The notes: a model not told the origin generated them from the sequence alone. DNA of 64,000 nt from Streptomyces sp. ASQP_92 (GCF_025399895.1 NZ_JAODUA010000018.1:62001-126000), one strand, 5' to 3'; positions 25,173 through 34,215 are shown, counted from the first letter of the stretch. Numbers and translations: made by a program.

Positions 25173-26084
25173 CTAGGTGTTGGGGCGGGAGCCTTCCGAC
25201 GCCGCGCGGGCCATCGCCTCGAGCTGCGCCAGCATCGGCATGGGATCCACCCCCACCGTCCCCGGCAGAAAGTCCGCGATCCGCTCCGGCGTCCACGCCC
25301 CCTCCGCATACCCCGCCCGAAGCTCCCGCGGCTGCGCCCACACCGCGATCTTGGGGCCCGCGATCGTGTACACCTGGCCGGTGATGCCCTCGTCCCGGGC
25401 GCGCGAGGACAGCAGGTAGACCACAAGCGCCGCGACGTCCTCCGGCGAGCCGATCTCCTTGAGCTCCATGGGGACGTTCGCCGACATCCGGGTGCGGGCG
25501 ACCGGCGCCACCGCGTTCGCGGTCACCCCGTACTTGTGCAGGCCGAGCGCGGCGCTGCGTACCAGCGAGATGATCCCGCCCTTCGCCGCGCTGTAGTTCG
25601 CCTGCGCCACGCTGCCCTGGTGGTTTCCGCTGGTGAAGCCGATGAGCGTGCCCGAGCCCTGCTTGCGCATGACCGCCGAGGCCGCCCGGAACACCGTGAA
25701 CGTGCCCTTCAGATGCGTGGCGAGGACGGGGTCCCACTCCTGCTCGGACATGTTGAACAGCATCCGCTCGCGCAGGATGCCGGCCACGCACACCACCCCG
25801 TCGATCCGCCCGTACCGGGCGAGTGCCGTGTCGACGACGTGCTGCCCGCCCGCCATGGTGGAGATGTCGTCGGCGACGGCCACCGCCTCGCCGCCTGCCG
25901 CGAGGATCTCCTTCACCACCGCGTCGGCGATCTCGCTGCTCGGCTCGGCGCCCTCGATCGAGACGCCGTAGTCGTTGACGACGACCCGCGCCCCCTCGGC
26001 GGCCGCGGCGAGCGCGACGGCGCGGCCGATGCCCCGGCCGGCCCCCGTCACGGCGATGACCCTGCCTGCCAAGAAGTTCCCCAC
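25173..26084 (-). CDS. SDR family 3-hydroxyacyl-CoA dehydrogenase-like oxidoreductase
   Basis: The 303-residue short-chain dehydrogenase has the NAD(P) motif TGAGRGIGRA at about residues 13-22. VVVNDYGVSIEG follows, a form common in (3R)-hydroxyacyl-CoA dehydrogenases of the MFE-2/Hsd4A type, and the active site is TSGN with YSAAK downstream. A C-terminal extension (WAQPRELRAGYAEGAWTPERIADFLPG) is also typical of those enzymes. It probably oxidises a 3-hydroxyacyl-CoA in the island's beta-oxidation route. GTG 26084 is chosen because GGAAGGGG lies just before it. It diverges from the cyclase-family gene, and both share the operator at 26107-26121. Confidence 0.9.
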   Translation of the reverse strand: MGNFLAGRVIAVTGAGRGIGRAVALAAAAEGARVVVNDYGVSIEGAEPSSEIADAVVKEILAAGGEAVAVADDISTMAGGQHVVDTALARYGRIDGVVCVAGILRERMLFNMSEQEWDPVLATHLKGTFTVFRAASAVMRKQGSGTLIGFTSGNHQGSVAQANYSAAKGGIISLVRSAALGLHKYGVTANAVAPVARTRMSANVPMELKEIGSPEDVAALVVYLLSSRARDEGITGQVYTIAGPKIAVWAQPRELRAGYAEGAWTPERIADFLPGTVGVDPMPMLAQLEAMARAASEGSRPNT

Positions 26085-26106
26085 GTCCGGCCCCTTCCCG
26101 AGGTTT

Positions 26107-26121
26107 CTGACGGACCGTTAG
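26107..26121. promoter_or_regulatory. Palindromic operator CTGAC-GGACC-GTTAG
   Basis: One half-site is perfect and the other differs by one base. It lies 22 bp upstream of the SDR start and 50 bp upstream of the cyclase-family ATG (5 bp before another in-frame ATG at 26127), so it can control both divergent genes. Confidence 0.7.
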
Positions 26122-26171
26122 ATTCTATGGCGCGTCAGGCGCCTCACCACAAGCCCCCGGGAGCAACGCGT

Positions 26172-27098
26172 ATGTCACTGCCGCCCGAGTTCCACTCCAT
26201 CGCCAAGTGCGTGAACAACTGGGGCCGTTGGGGCTCCGACGACGAACGCGGCACGCTCAACCACATCACCGACGCCACCGTCCGTGAGGCCGTCGCCGAG
26301 GTCCGCTCGGGGCTGCGTGTCCCGCTCGCGCTGCCCCTGCGGCAGGACGGCGTGCAGACCGGGGTGATTCCCGGCCGGATCAATCCGCTGCACACCATGG
26401 TCCAGATCAACCAGGAACTCTTCGGGCCCGGCACGGTCGCGTGCAGCGACGACGCGGTGACCTTCGGGCTCCAGGCCGCCACCCACTGGGACGCCCTGAC
26501 CCATGTCTCGCACTCGGGACGGCTCTACAACGGCCGGCCCGCCGACACCATCACCGCGCACGGCGGCGCCGGGTTCAGCGGCATCGACACGACGGGGCCC
26601 GTCCTCTCGCGCGGGGTCCTGCTGGACGTGGCCCGCGCCAAGGGGCTCGACCGCCTTCCCGGCGGCCACGCGGTCACCCCGCAGGACCTCGACGAGGCCG
26701 AGGAGTTCGCGGGTGTCACCGTGCGCGCCGGGGACATCGTGCTCGTCCGCACCGGGCAGATCCAGGTGTATCTGTCCGGGGACAGGCACGCCTACGGCTA
26801 TCCGTCGCCGGGGCTCTCGGTGCGCACACCGCAGTGGTTCCACGCGCGGGACGTGGCGGCGGTCGCCAACGACACGCTCACCTTCGAGATCTTCCCGCCC
26901 GAGATCGAGGACCTGTGGCTGCCCGTCCACGCCCTGGACCTGGTGGAGATGGGCATGCTCCAGGGCCAGAACTGGAATCTGGAGGCCCTGTCCACCGCCT
27001 GCGCCGAGGCTTCGCGCCACACGTTCCTGCTGAGCGCCATGCCGGAGCCGTTCGTGGGGGCGACCGGCACCCCGGTCGCCCCGGTGGCCGTCCTGTAG
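26172..27098 (+). CDS. Cyclase family protein (metal-dependent hydrolase, kynurenine-formamidase-like)
   Basis: The 308-residue protein has the cyclase/KynB pattern. WGRWGSDDERGTLNHIT opens it, ATHWDALTHVSHSGRLYNG carries the metal-binding His-Trp-Asp and His residues, and the remainder includes VRAGDIVLVRTGQ and FEIFPPEIEDLWLPVHALDLVEMGM. Members hydrolyse cyclic amides, lactones or formamides using a divalent metal. In a catabolic island it could open a ring, which is inference. The ATG at 26172 follows GGGAG; an in-frame ATG at 26127 directly after the operator would add 15 residues. Confidence 0.88.
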   Translation: MSLPPEFHSIAKCVNNWGRWGSDDERGTLNHITDATVREAVAEVRSGLRVPLALPLRQDGVQTGVIPGRINPLHTMVQINQELFGPGTVACSDDAVTFGLQAATHWDALTHVSHSGRLYNGRPADTITAHGGAGFSGIDTTGPVLSRGVLLDVARAKGLDRLPGGHAVTPQDLDEAEEFAGVTVRAGDIVLVRTGQIQVYLSGDRHAYGYPSPGLSVRTPQWFHARDVAAVANDTLTFEIFPPEIEDLWLPVHALDLVEMGMLQGQNWNLEALSTACAEASRHTFLLSAMPEPFVGATGTPVAPVAVL

Positions 27099-27350
27099 GG
27101 CGGGTTCACGGGTGGCGGCGCCGCATGCGCGCCCCGAGCGCGGCACCGTCGCCGCCACCCCGGCACCGGCGTACCGGCTCCGCTCCTCCTGTGCTCCGAG
27201 AGGAGCGTCGCCCTGCTGAAGCTGACGCGGTGCCACGACCCGCACTCGCCGAGGCCGTGCAGTGTCCTCGGCGTCCCCTCGCGACGAATCGCTCATCCCA
27301 GGGTGATCAGGACGCCACCGGGCGTCAACACCGGCTGAGGATTTTGTGGC
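27099..27350. other. Intergenic region with a terminator-like inverted repeat at 27110-27160
   Basis: GGGTGGCGGCG at 27110-27120 pairs with 27150-27160 around a 29-base loop that is itself rich in GC complementarity. It lies just past the cyclase stop and is a plausible terminator. Beyond it, to the end of the convergent RsbW-like gene, I see no gene; short minus-strand frames there have no ribosome site or recognisable family. Confidence 0.5.
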
Positions 27351-27872
27351 TTATGCGGTATTGGTGACAGCGCGCGGGGGATCGTACGCCCCGTTTCCGT
27401 ACGCCCCGTCCGTGCGCCCCGAACACTCCTTGAGCCCCGAGTGCCCCGAACGCTCCGGTGCCGGGGCCCCTCCGGGCGCGTCGCGGTCCACTTCGCACCA
27501 GATGGACTTGCCCACGCCCTCGGCCCGCCAGCCCCAGCGGTCGGCGAGCCCGTCGACGAGTTCGAGGCCCCGTCCATTGGTGTCGTCACCCAGAGCGTGG
27601 CGGGGCTTGGGCGGACAACAGCTGCGGTCGGCCACCTCGACCCGTACGGTGCCGCCCTCGGCCGGGCCGAGCAGCATCCGCAGCACCGCCGGACAGCCCG
27701 TGTGCACCACGGCGTTGGTGACGAGCTCCGAGATCAGCAGGATCAATGTCTCGGCGACCGGTTCGTCGAGCCCTATCCCACAGCCCGCCAGTCGCGAGCG
27801 TGCCCACTTCCGGGCCCGGCCCACCTCGGCGGGATCCGGCCCGACCTCCAACTGAACCTGAAGCACCTGCAC
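27351..27872 (-). CDS. RsbW-like anti-sigma/ATP-binding protein (HATPase_c)
   Basis: The 173-residue protein is a small GHKL ATPase. ETLILLISELVTNAVVHTG is the N-box helix, VRVEVADRS the G1 region and NGRGLELVDGLADRWGW the G2 motif. Streptomyces has dozens of such RsbW/SpoIIAB-like proteins that bind sigma or anti-anti-sigma factors and may phosphorylate a STAS protein. A STAS protein is encoded at 34.8 kb but not adjacent, so no pairing can be claimed. GTG 27872 is the likely start. The C-terminal 40 residues are Gly/Pro-rich. It is alone in its unit. Confidence 0.9.
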   Translation of the reverse strand: MQVLQVQLEVGPDPAEVGRARKWARSRLAGCGIGLDEPVAETLILLISELVTNAVVHTGCPAVLRMLLGPAEGGTVRVEVADRSCCPPKPRHALGDDTNGRGLELVDGLADRWGWRAEGVGKSIWCEVDRDAPGGAPAPERSGHSGLKECSGRTDGAYGNGAYDPPRAVTNTA

Positions 27873-28320
27873 CGTTCACACCATCCGAACCGGCGGACAC
27901 ATCGCCTCGCGCCTCACAGGGACCACCATCGGGGTCACGGAACGTGATTCCCGTGGGAGACAGCATGGTTGACGTACAGTCACCGCAACAAGCGCTTCGG
28001 GCATATTCCAGCGCGAAGGAGTATGCGTGGTGCATACTGTGCGGCTCACCTTGCGGGTAACCGAACGGGAGCACGTATGACGCCTCCGTACGGTACGGGT
28101 GGGGCGCGGCCCCGGACCCGGCGCCGCCGCACTGGCAACCCCGGGAAAGCCGCGCCACACCACCACTCGCATCCCACGGAGAGTACCGGAGAGCGCCCCG
28201 GACTCCGGCTCGTGGCCGGTGCGCCGGGCCGCCGATCGCGACGCATCGTGACCGTTCGCCACGCCACGGCCAACGCCGCGCGACGCGTCCCGCCCCCCGC
28301 CTCGCCCCATGGCCGCGGGC
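27873..28320. other. Intergenic region with a 19-bp palindrome; possible small ORF
   Basis: The left part should hold the promoter of the RsbW-like gene. At 28020-28038 lies the palindrome AGTATGC-GTGGT-GCATACT, and GCATATTCC near 28000 is a partial mirror. An ATG at 28077 preceded by GGGAGCACGT opens a 106-codon very basic frame (MTPPYGTGGARPRTRRRR) that overlaps the 3' end of the next gene. It matches no family I know and may be spurious. Confidence 0.4.
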
Positions 28321-29181
28321 CTACAGTGCGGCGGCGAGCGCCTCGGCGGCCTGCTCCGCCGACTGCCACTGCTCGGCCCGCACCCAGGCCCGCTTGAGGT
28401 GCAGATGCACATCGGCCTCCCAGGTGAACCCCATGCCGCCGTGCACCTGGAGACAGTCCCGGGCACAGCGCACCGCCGCCTCGTCGGCGAGCAGTTTGGC
28501 CCCGGCGATCTCGTCCCGGTCCCCGGTGACGGCCGCCGCGTAGACCGCGGCCCGGGCCACCTCGGTGCGTACGAGCATGTCGGCGCACAGGTGCTTGACC
28601 GCCTGGAAGGATCCGACCGGCCGCCCGAACTGGGCGCGCTGCCGGGCGTGTTGGACCGCGAGCTCGGTGGTGCAGGCCGCGCTGCCCAGTTGTTCCGCGG
28701 CGGTCAGCAGGACGGCCTCGGGCAGGGCGTCCGCGTGGGGTGCGTGGATGCGGTGCAGCGGGGTGAGCGGGTCGAGCGAGCGCATCGAGGTCGCGTCGCG
28801 GGCGTCTCCCTGGACGAGGTCGGCCTCGTCGAGCCAGGCGACGAGCCCTCCGTCGACGCGGGTCACCACCGTCTCACCGCTCGCCGCCCCCGGCACATCG
28901 CGGGCCGCGAGATGGGTCGCCACCAGCGGGCCCGGCAGCAGCGCCCGCCCCGCCTCCTCGAACAGGAGCGCCGCCTCGGGCAGCCCGAGGCCCACCCCGC
29001 CCTCGCGTTCGGGCAGCCGCAGCGCGAAGAAGCCGGCCTCGCCCAGCGCCCGCCACAGCGCGCGGTCGAGCGCGGGCCGCTCCACCGCCGCCCGCAGCGC
29101 GTCCCGGTCGAACCGCGCCTCCAGCAGTTCACGCATGCCGGACTTCAACGCCCGCTGTTCGTCGGTGAGTTGGAAGTCCAT
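28321..29181 (-). CDS. Short acyl-CoA dehydrogenase subunit (HGGMGFTWE type)
   Basis: At 286 residues this is shorter than the usual 380-residue dehydrogenase. It keeps the N-terminal helical domain (MDFQLTDEQRALKSGMRELLEARF), a reduced middle domain and the C-terminal ARQRAQFGRPVGSFQAVKHLCADM and CLQVHGGMGFTWEADVHLHLKRA. In mycobacterial steroid degradation, short subunits of this kind (FadE27/FadE28-like) pair with a full-length subunit to make an alpha2-beta2 enzyme. Its ATG overlaps the stop of a full-length dehydrogenase (ATGA), so the same arrangement is likely here. It is the last gene of the operon starting with the amidohydrolase. Confidence 0.9.
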   Translation of the reverse strand: MDFQLTDEQRALKSGMRELLEARFDRDALRAAVERPALDRALWRALGEAGFFALRLPEREGGVGLGLPEAALLFEEAGRALLPGPLVATHLAARDVPGAASGETVVTRVDGGLVAWLDEADLVQGDARDATSMRSLDPLTPLHRIHAPHADALPEAVLLTAAEQLGSAACTTELAVQHARQRAQFGRPVGSFQAVKHLCADMLVRTEVARAAVYAAAVTGDRDEIAGAKLLADEAAVRCARDCLQVHGGMGFTWEADVHLHLKRAWVRAEQWQSAEQAAEALAAAL

Positions 29182-30344
29182 CAGCGCCCCTTGGGCAGGC
29201 CGAGGATCCGCTCGGCGACGATGTTCCGCTGGATCTGCGAGGTGCCGGCGGCGATGGTGTACGACAGGGACGACAGGCGGTCCAGGGTCCAGTCCCGGTC
29301 GAGGTCGAGCGCGTCCGGGCCGAGGACCCGGGCGGCGGTGTCGTACAGCTCCTGGCGGGCGTGCGAATAGCGGAGCTTGAAGACGGATCCGCCGACGCCG
29401 GGCACCCCGCCCTCGCGTCCGGACTCGCTCACGTTCCACTGGGTCAGTCGCCACAGGGCGGTGAACTCCGCGTTGAGTCTGCCCAGTTGGCGGCGCAGCC
29501 CGTCGTCGTCCCAGCGGCCGTTCGCCCGGGCCGCCGCCGCCAGTTCGGCGAGGGTCCTGCGGCAGGCCACCACCTCGCCCACGAAGGCGGTGCCGCGTTC
29601 GAAGGACAGCGTCACCATGGTGACCCGCCAGCCGTCGTTCTCCGCGCCGACCCGGTAGGTGACCGGGACGCGCACCTCGTCGAGGAACACCTCGGCGAAC
29701 TCGGCCGATCCGGCCAGCGTCCGCAGCGGCCGGACCGTGATGCCGGGCGCGTCCATCGGCATCGCCAGCCAGGTGATCCCCCGGTGCTTGGGGACGCTCT
29801 CGCTTATGGGCTCGGTGCGCACCAACAGCTCGCACCAGTCGGCGACTTCGGCGTGCGAGGTCCAGATCTTGGATCCGGTCACGACGTAGTCGTCGCCGTC
29901 GCGGACCGCTCGGGTGCGCAGCGCCGCGAGGTCGGATCCGGCGTCCGGTTCGCTGAAGCCCTGGCACCAGATCTCGTCGCCGCGCAGCACCGGCGGCAGC
30001 CAGCGGGCCCGCTGCTCGGGGGTGCCTTCGGCGGCGATGGTGGGTCCGGCGTGCAGCAGCCCGACGAAGTTGGCGCCCACGTACGGCGCGCCCGCCTTCT
30101 CGGCCTCCTCCAGGAAGATGAGGTGCTGGGTGGGCGTGGCGCCCCGGCCTCCGGCCGCCTCGGGCCAGTGCAGCCCCGCGTACCCGGCGTCGTACAGCAT
30201 CCGCTGCCAGGTGGTGTCGTAGGCGCGGCGTCCCGGCCAGTCCGACGGGACCGGCCTGGGCGGCAGTTCGGGCAGCGCGAGGGCCAGCCAGTCGCGCAGC
30301 CCGGCCCGGAAGGCCTCTTCCTCCTCGGTGTACGTCAGGTCCAT
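29181..30344 (-). CDS. Acyl-CoA dehydrogenase, full-length partner subunit (GTSQIQR type)
   Basis: The 387-residue protein shows MDLTYTEEEEAFRAGLRDWL at the start, WCQGFSEPDAGSDLAALRT and GSKIWTSHAEVADWCELLVRT for FAD and substrate binding, and YTIAAGTSQIQRNIVAERILGLPKG at the end. As in the 23656-24795 protein, the medium-chain catalytic Glu position is not Glu (AAGT). This fits the FadE26/FadE29-like class with the base elsewhere. It is coupled to the short subunit downstream and lies 28 bp after the amidohydrolase. The operator at 31591-31605 probably controls all three. Confidence 0.92.
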   Translation of the reverse strand: MDLTYTEEEEAFRAGLRDWLALALPELPPRPVPSDWPGRRAYDTTWQRMLYDAGYAGLHWPEAAGGRGATPTQHLIFLEEAEKAGAPYVGANFVGLLHAGPTIAAEGTPEQRARWLPPVLRGDEIWCQGFSEPDAGSDLAALRTRAVRDGDDYVVTGSKIWTSHAEVADWCELLVRTEPISESVPKHRGITWLAMPMDAPGITVRPLRTLAGSAEFAEVFLDEVRVPVTYRVGAENDGWRVTMVTLSFERGTAFVGEVVACRRTLAELAAAARANGRWDDDGLRRQLGRLNAEFTALWRLTQWNVSESGREGGVPGVGGSVFKLRYSHARQELYDTAARVLGPDALDLDRDWTLDRLSSLSYTIAAGTSQIQRNIVAERILGLPKGR

Positions 30345-30372
30345 CGGCGCTCCCCGCCCCGCGCGCCCCGCA

Positions 30373-31572
30373 TCAGCGGGACCGGTCGAGGTCGAGGCCG
30401 AGCATGCGGATGGCGTTGCCGCGCATCAGCTTGTAGACCGTCTCCTCGTCCAGGCCCTTCATGTGGTCGAGGGCGACCTCCTTGGTGTGCGGGAAGGTCG
30501 AGTCGACGTGCGGATAGTCCGTCTCGAACGTCGCGTTGTCGCGGCCCACCACGTCCAGGGACGCCACGCCGTGCTTGTCGCGGAAGAAGCAGCAGAAGAT
30601 CTGCCGGTAGTAGTACGTGGACGGCGGCTCGGGGATCAGATCGCGCACCCCGCCCCAGGCGCGGTGCTCCTCCCAGACGTCGTCGGCCCGCTCCAGGGCG
30701 TACGGGATCCAGCCCATCTGCCCTTCGCTGTAGGCGAGTTTGAGGGCGGGGAACTTGACGAGGACGCCTGAGAAGAGGAAGTCCATCATCGAGGCCATCG
30801 CGTTGTTGAAGCTCAGCGAGGCCTGCACGGCGGGCGGGGCGTCGGGGGAGGCGGCGGGCATCTGGGAGCTGCTGCCGATGTGCATGTTGACGACGGTGCC
30901 GGTCTCCTGGCACACCGCGAAGAACGGGTCCCAGTAGCCGGAGTGGATGGACGGCAGGCCGAGGTGGGTGGGGATCTCGGAGAACGTCACGGCCCGCACC
31001 CCGCGCGCGGCGTTGCGCCGGATCTCGGCGACGGCGAGGCCGATGTCCCACAGCGGGATGATGCACAGCGGGATGAGCCGACCCCCGCTGTCGCCGCACC
31101 ACTCCTCCACCATCCAGTCGTTGTAGGCCCGCACACAGGCGAGGGCGACCTCCTTGTCGTGGGCCTCGGCGAAGGTCTGGCCGCAAAAACGCGGAAAGGT
31201 GGGGAAGCAGAGGGAGGCCTCGACGTGGTTGAGGTCCATGTCGTCCAGGCGCGCCTTGGGGTCCCAGCAGCCGCGCCGCATCTCGGCGCGGGTGATGCCT
31301 TCGAGGGTCATGTCGTCCCGGTCGAAGCCCACGGCGGCGATGTTGCGCTTGTACGGGAACTTCAGGTCCTCATAGATCCACCAGTCGGTGGGCGGCCCGT
31401 CCGGGTCCATGGTGATCTGGTACTTCCCCGCCACGTAGGCCAGTTCACCGATGCCGGCGGTCAGCGGCTTCGGCCCGCGCTCGCGGTACTTGGCCGGCAG
31501 CCAGACGTCGAAGAGGTGGGCCGGTTCGATCACATGGTCGTCGACGCTGACGATCCGCGGCAGTTCGGTCAT
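30373..31572 (-). CDS. Amidohydrolase family protein (ACMSD-like TIM-barrel metal hydrolase)
   Basis: The 399-residue protein opens with RIVSVDDHVIEPAHLFDVWLP, the DxHxxEP-type metal site of amidohydrolase-2 (ACMSD-like) proteins. Further likely ligands are in GTVVNMHIGSS (His) and FETDYPHVDSTFPHT (Asp/His). The long inserts (TDWWIYEDLKFPYKRN, STYYYRQIFCCFFRDK) are typical of the actinobacterial clade found with acyl-CoA catabolic genes. It could be a decarboxylase or a ring hydrolase; the substrate is unknown. The ATG at 31572 follows GGAGGGG. It is the first gene of the operon with the paired dehydrogenases. Confidence 0.9.
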   Translation of the reverse strand: MTELPRIVSVDDHVIEPAHLFDVWLPAKYRERGPKPLTAGIGELAYVAGKYQITMDPDGPPTDWWIYEDLKFPYKRNIAAVGFDRDDMTLEGITRAEMRRGCWDPKARLDDMDLNHVEASLCFPTFPRFCGQTFAEAHDKEVALACVRAYNDWMVEEWCGDSGGRLIPLCIIPLWDIGLAVAEIRRNAARGVRAVTFSEIPTHLGLPSIHSGYWDPFFAVCQETGTVVNMHIGSSSQMPAASPDAPPAVQASLSFNNAMASMMDFLFSGVLVKFPALKLAYSEGQMGWIPYALERADDVWEEHRAWGGVRDLIPEPPSTYYYRQIFCCFFRDKHGVASLDVVGRDNATFETDYPHVDSTFPHTKEVALDHMKGLDEETVYKLMRGNAIRMLGLDLDRSR

Positions 31573-31590
31573 GAGGTCCCCTCCGCATAT

Positions 31591-31605
31591 CTGATGGCCC
31601 GTCAG
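31591..31605. promoter_or_regulatory. Palindromic operator CTGAT-GGCCC-GTCAG
   Basis: The site lies 19 bp upstream of the amidohydrolase start (minus strand). One base differs from the perfect half-site, the same change as in the 7802-7816 copy. It is one of two copies in the 125-bp divergent region, each close to one gene. Confidence 0.75.
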
Positions 31606-31668
31606 AAAGCAGGCTAGCCCCGCACCTCTGGACCAGCAAGGAGCGGGGGCCTACGCTCTCCGCCATAT

Positions 31669-31683
31669 CTGACAGCCCGTCAG
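31669..31683. promoter_or_regulatory. Palindromic operator CTGAC-AGCCC-GTCAG
   Basis: A perfect copy with the same spacer as the 13842-13856 site. It ends 14 bp upstream of the AMP-forming ligase ATG, leaving room for the GGGGG ribosome site. Its centre is 78 bp from the neighbouring operator at 31591-31605. Confidence 0.75.
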
Positions 31684-31697
31684 TTCGGGGGTTCGCC

Positions 31698-33233
31698 ATG
31701 ACCGGCACCGCACACGCACTGGGCTCCTCGCGCACACTCTGGGAGCTGATCGAGCGCCGCGCCGAGCTCACCCCGGACCGCCCGGTCCTGCTCCAGGGCG
31801 ACCGCGTCCTCACCTTCGGAGCCCTGCGTGAGCGCTGCGAGCGGGTCGCGGCGGGCCTGTACGGCATGGGCGTGCGGGCGGGCACGGTGGTCGCCTGGCA
31901 GTTGCCCACCCGGATCGAGACGGCGGTGCTCTCCTTCGCCCTGGCCCGGCTCGGCGCGGTCCAGTCCCCGGTGATCCCCTTCTACCGCGAGCGCGAGGTG
32001 GGCTTCGCGCTGCGCGAGTCCAAGGCGGAGTTCTTCGCGGTGCCGGGGACCTGGCGCGGCTACGACCACACCGCCCTTGCCCACCGCCTCGGCGCCCGGG
32101 GCGTCTTCGAGGCGTACGACCAACTGCCGGACGGAGATCCGGTGTTGCTGCCGCCGCCCCCGTCCGACGGCACCTCCGTACGCTGGATCTACTGGACCTC
32201 CGGCACCACCTCGGACCCCAAGGGCGTCCTGCACACCGACCGCTCGCTGATCGCGGGCGGCTCCTGCCTCGCGCACGCCCTGCGCCTGACGGCCGCCGAC
32301 GTGGGCTCGATGGCCTTCCCGTTCGCCCACATCGCCGGCCCCGACTACACCGTGATGCTGCTGCTCTACGGCTTCCCCGCCGTGATGTTCGAGCACTTCG
32401 CGCTGCCGGACGCGCTGGCCGAGTACCGGCGCCACGGGGTGACGGTGGCCGGGGGGTCGACCGCCTTCTACTCGATGTTCCTGACCGAACAGCGCAAACA
32501 GCCCGGCGAGAGGATCATCCCCACCCTGCGGCTGCTCGCGGGCGGCGGCGCCCCGAAGCCACCCGAGATCTACCACGCGGTCGTCCGCGAGATGGGCGTC
32601 CAGCTCACCCATGGATACGGCATGACGGAAGTACCCATGATCACCATGGGCGCCCCCGACGACACCGCCGAGAACCTGGCCACCACCGAGGGCCGCCCGC
32701 CGTCCGGCATGGAGATCCGCATCACCGACGAGGCGGCCGCGCCGGTGGCGCCCGGCGTCGACGGCGAGGTGCGGCTGCGCGGCGAGGCGGTGTGCCGGGG
32801 CTATCTCGACCCCGTACAGGCCGAGGCCGTCTTCGACGCGGACGGCTTCCTCGTCACCGGGGACGTGGGGCATGTGAGGGAGTCCGGACACCTCGTCCTG
32901 ACCGGGCGGATCAAGGACATCATCATCCGCAAGGGCGAGAACATCTCCGCCAAGGAGATCGAGGACCTGCTCCACACCCATCCGGCGGTGGGGGACGCCG
33001 CCGTGGTCGGCCTTCCCGACGCCGAGCGCGGCGAGTTGGTCTGCGCCGTCATCGAACAGTCGCCTGGGGCAGGTGAGTTGACTCTTCCCCTGCTCACCTC
33101 CTTTCTGCGCGAACAGGGGCTCTCGGTGCACAAGTTGCCCGAGCGCCTGGAGATCGTGGAGGCGCTGCCGAGGAACGAGGCGCTGCGGAAGGTCCTGAAA
33201 TACAAGTTGCGGGAGCGGTTCGGCGGGGCATGA
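31698..33233 (+). CDS. AMP-forming acyl-CoA synthetase (class I adenylate-forming ligase)
   Basis: The 511-residue protein carries the ANL core motifs: A3 WIYWTSGTTSDPKGVLHT near residue 165-182, A5 GVQLTHGYGMTEVPM, A7 VTGDVGH, A8 GRIKDIIIRKGENISAKEIE, and the C-terminal catalytic Lys region NEALRKVLKYKLRER. It activates a carboxylic acid through an acyl-AMP to the CoA thioester and, with the ADP-forming enzyme, gives the island two entry steps. The ATG at 31698 fits both operator spacing and family length. The following phospholipase-like gene begins 37 bp downstream and may be read through. Confidence 0.93.
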   Translation: MTGTAHALGSSRTLWELIERRAELTPDRPVLLQGDRVLTFGALRERCERVAAGLYGMGVRAGTVVAWQLPTRIETAVLSFALARLGAVQSPVIPFYREREVGFALRESKAEFFAVPGTWRGYDHTALAHRLGARGVFEAYDQLPDGDPVLLPPPPSDGTSVRWIYWTSGTTSDPKGVLHTDRSLIAGGSCLAHALRLTAADVGSMAFPFAHIAGPDYTVMLLLYGFPAVMFEHFALPDALAEYRRHGVTVAGGSTAFYSMFLTEQRKQPGERIIPTLRLLAGGGAPKPPEIYHAVVREMGVQLTHGYGMTEVPMITMGAPDDTAENLATTEGRPPSGMEIRITDEAAAPVAPGVDGEVRLRGEAVCRGYLDPVQAEAVFDADGFLVTGDVGHVRESGHLVLTGRIKDIIIRKGENISAKEIEDLLHTHPAVGDAAVVGLPDAERGELVCAVIEQSPGAGELTLPLLTSFLREQGLSVHKLPERLEIVEALPRNEALRKVLKYKLRERFGGA

Positions 33234-33270
33234 CCCCTGCGCCCTGCCACTCCCCCACGAGGACGGACCG

Positions 33271-34215
33271 ATGGAACTCACCCGCAGACACCTCATACTG
33301 GGCGCCGCCGCCATCTCGGCGACCGCGCTCCTGCCGGGCACGGCCCACGCCGCCGCGGCGCCGCGCCTCAGCGCCGACCCGGGCCGCTGGATGGCCGCGC
33401 TGCCCGACAGCCTCTCCCTGCTGCGCATGACGATCCCCGGCACCCACGACTCCTGCTGCACCGATCCGAACAACGGCACCGAGTGGTCGCACACCCAGAA
33501 CTGGGGCCTGACCCAGCAGTTGCACCAGGGGATCCGCTTCTTCGACATCCGCGCCAACGGGCTCCAGGGCCATCTCGGCGACGCGTTCGGGATCTACCAC
33601 GGCGCCTTCTACCAGGGCATGACGTTCGGCGACGTCCTGGACCAGAGCACCGCCTTCCTCGACAGCCACCCCGGCGAAGTCCTGCTGATGCGCCTCAAGA
33701 AGGAGAACGGGACCAGCAACGACGTCGGCGCGAACTTCAAGAACGTCCTGAACGTCTACCTCGACCAGAAGGGCTGGCGCTCCCGCTTCCTGCTGACCGA
33801 CCGGGTCCCCACGCTCGGCGAGGCGCGCGGAAAGATCGTGCTGATCGCCCAGTTCGACAACGACTGGCCGGTGCTGCAATGGCCCGGCGGCGACAACGGC
33901 TTCCTCTCCAACCAGTACATCAGGCTCCAGGACATCTACCAGGGCCTGTCCTGGCCGTCGAGGAAGACCGCCAAGGTCACCCAGCAGTTCGACAACGCCT
34001 TCCACGACCAGGACTCCGCCCAGCTCTACATCAACTTCACCAGCTACGCGGGCGGCGGCTGGCCCAAGGTCAACGCGGACGCGATCATGCCCGGGGTGCA
34101 GAGCTATCTGAACGCGCGCCTGAGCGAGCGGACCCATCTGGGCGTCGTCCCCATGGACTTCCCCGACTTCCACGCGGACACCCTGCGCACCCTGATCGAC
34201 TGGAACGGGCACTGA
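33271..34215 (+). CDS. Secreted phosphatidylinositol-specific phospholipase C-like protein
   Basis: The 314-residue protein starts with a twin-arginine-type signal peptide (TRRHLILGAAAISATALLPG, cleavage expected after AHA near residue 27). The PI-PLC X domain follows. The first catalytic His is in LLRMTIPGTHDSCC and the second in FGIYHGAFYQGMTFGDVL, with QGIRFFDIRANG between and HPGEVLLMRLKKENG after. Bacterial members cleave PI or GPI without calcium to give inositol cyclic phosphate. It should act outside the cell. It follows the ligase gene closely, but its role looks separate from acyl-CoA chemistry. Confidence 0.9.
   Translation: MELTRRHLILGAAAISATALLPGTAHAAAAPRLSADPGRWMAALPDSLSLLRMTIPGTHDSCCTDPNNGTEWSHTQNWGLTQQLHQGIRFFDIRANGLQGHLGDAFGIYHGAFYQGMTFGDVLDQSTAFLDSHPGEVLLMRLKKENGTSNDVGANFKNVLNVYLDQKGWRSRFLLTDRVPTLGEARGKIVLIAQFDNDWPVLQWPGGDNGFLSNQYIRLQDIYQGLSWPSRKTAKVTQQFDNAFHDQDSAQLYINFTSYAGGGWPKVNADAIMPGVQSYLNARLSERTHLGVVPMDFPDFHADTLRTLIDWNGH

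Noticed and set aside
33094..34212. Minus-strand frame opposite the PLC-like gene
   Set aside because: It is a Val/Gly/Arg-rich shadow of a clear secreted enzyme with catalytic His residues on the plus strand.
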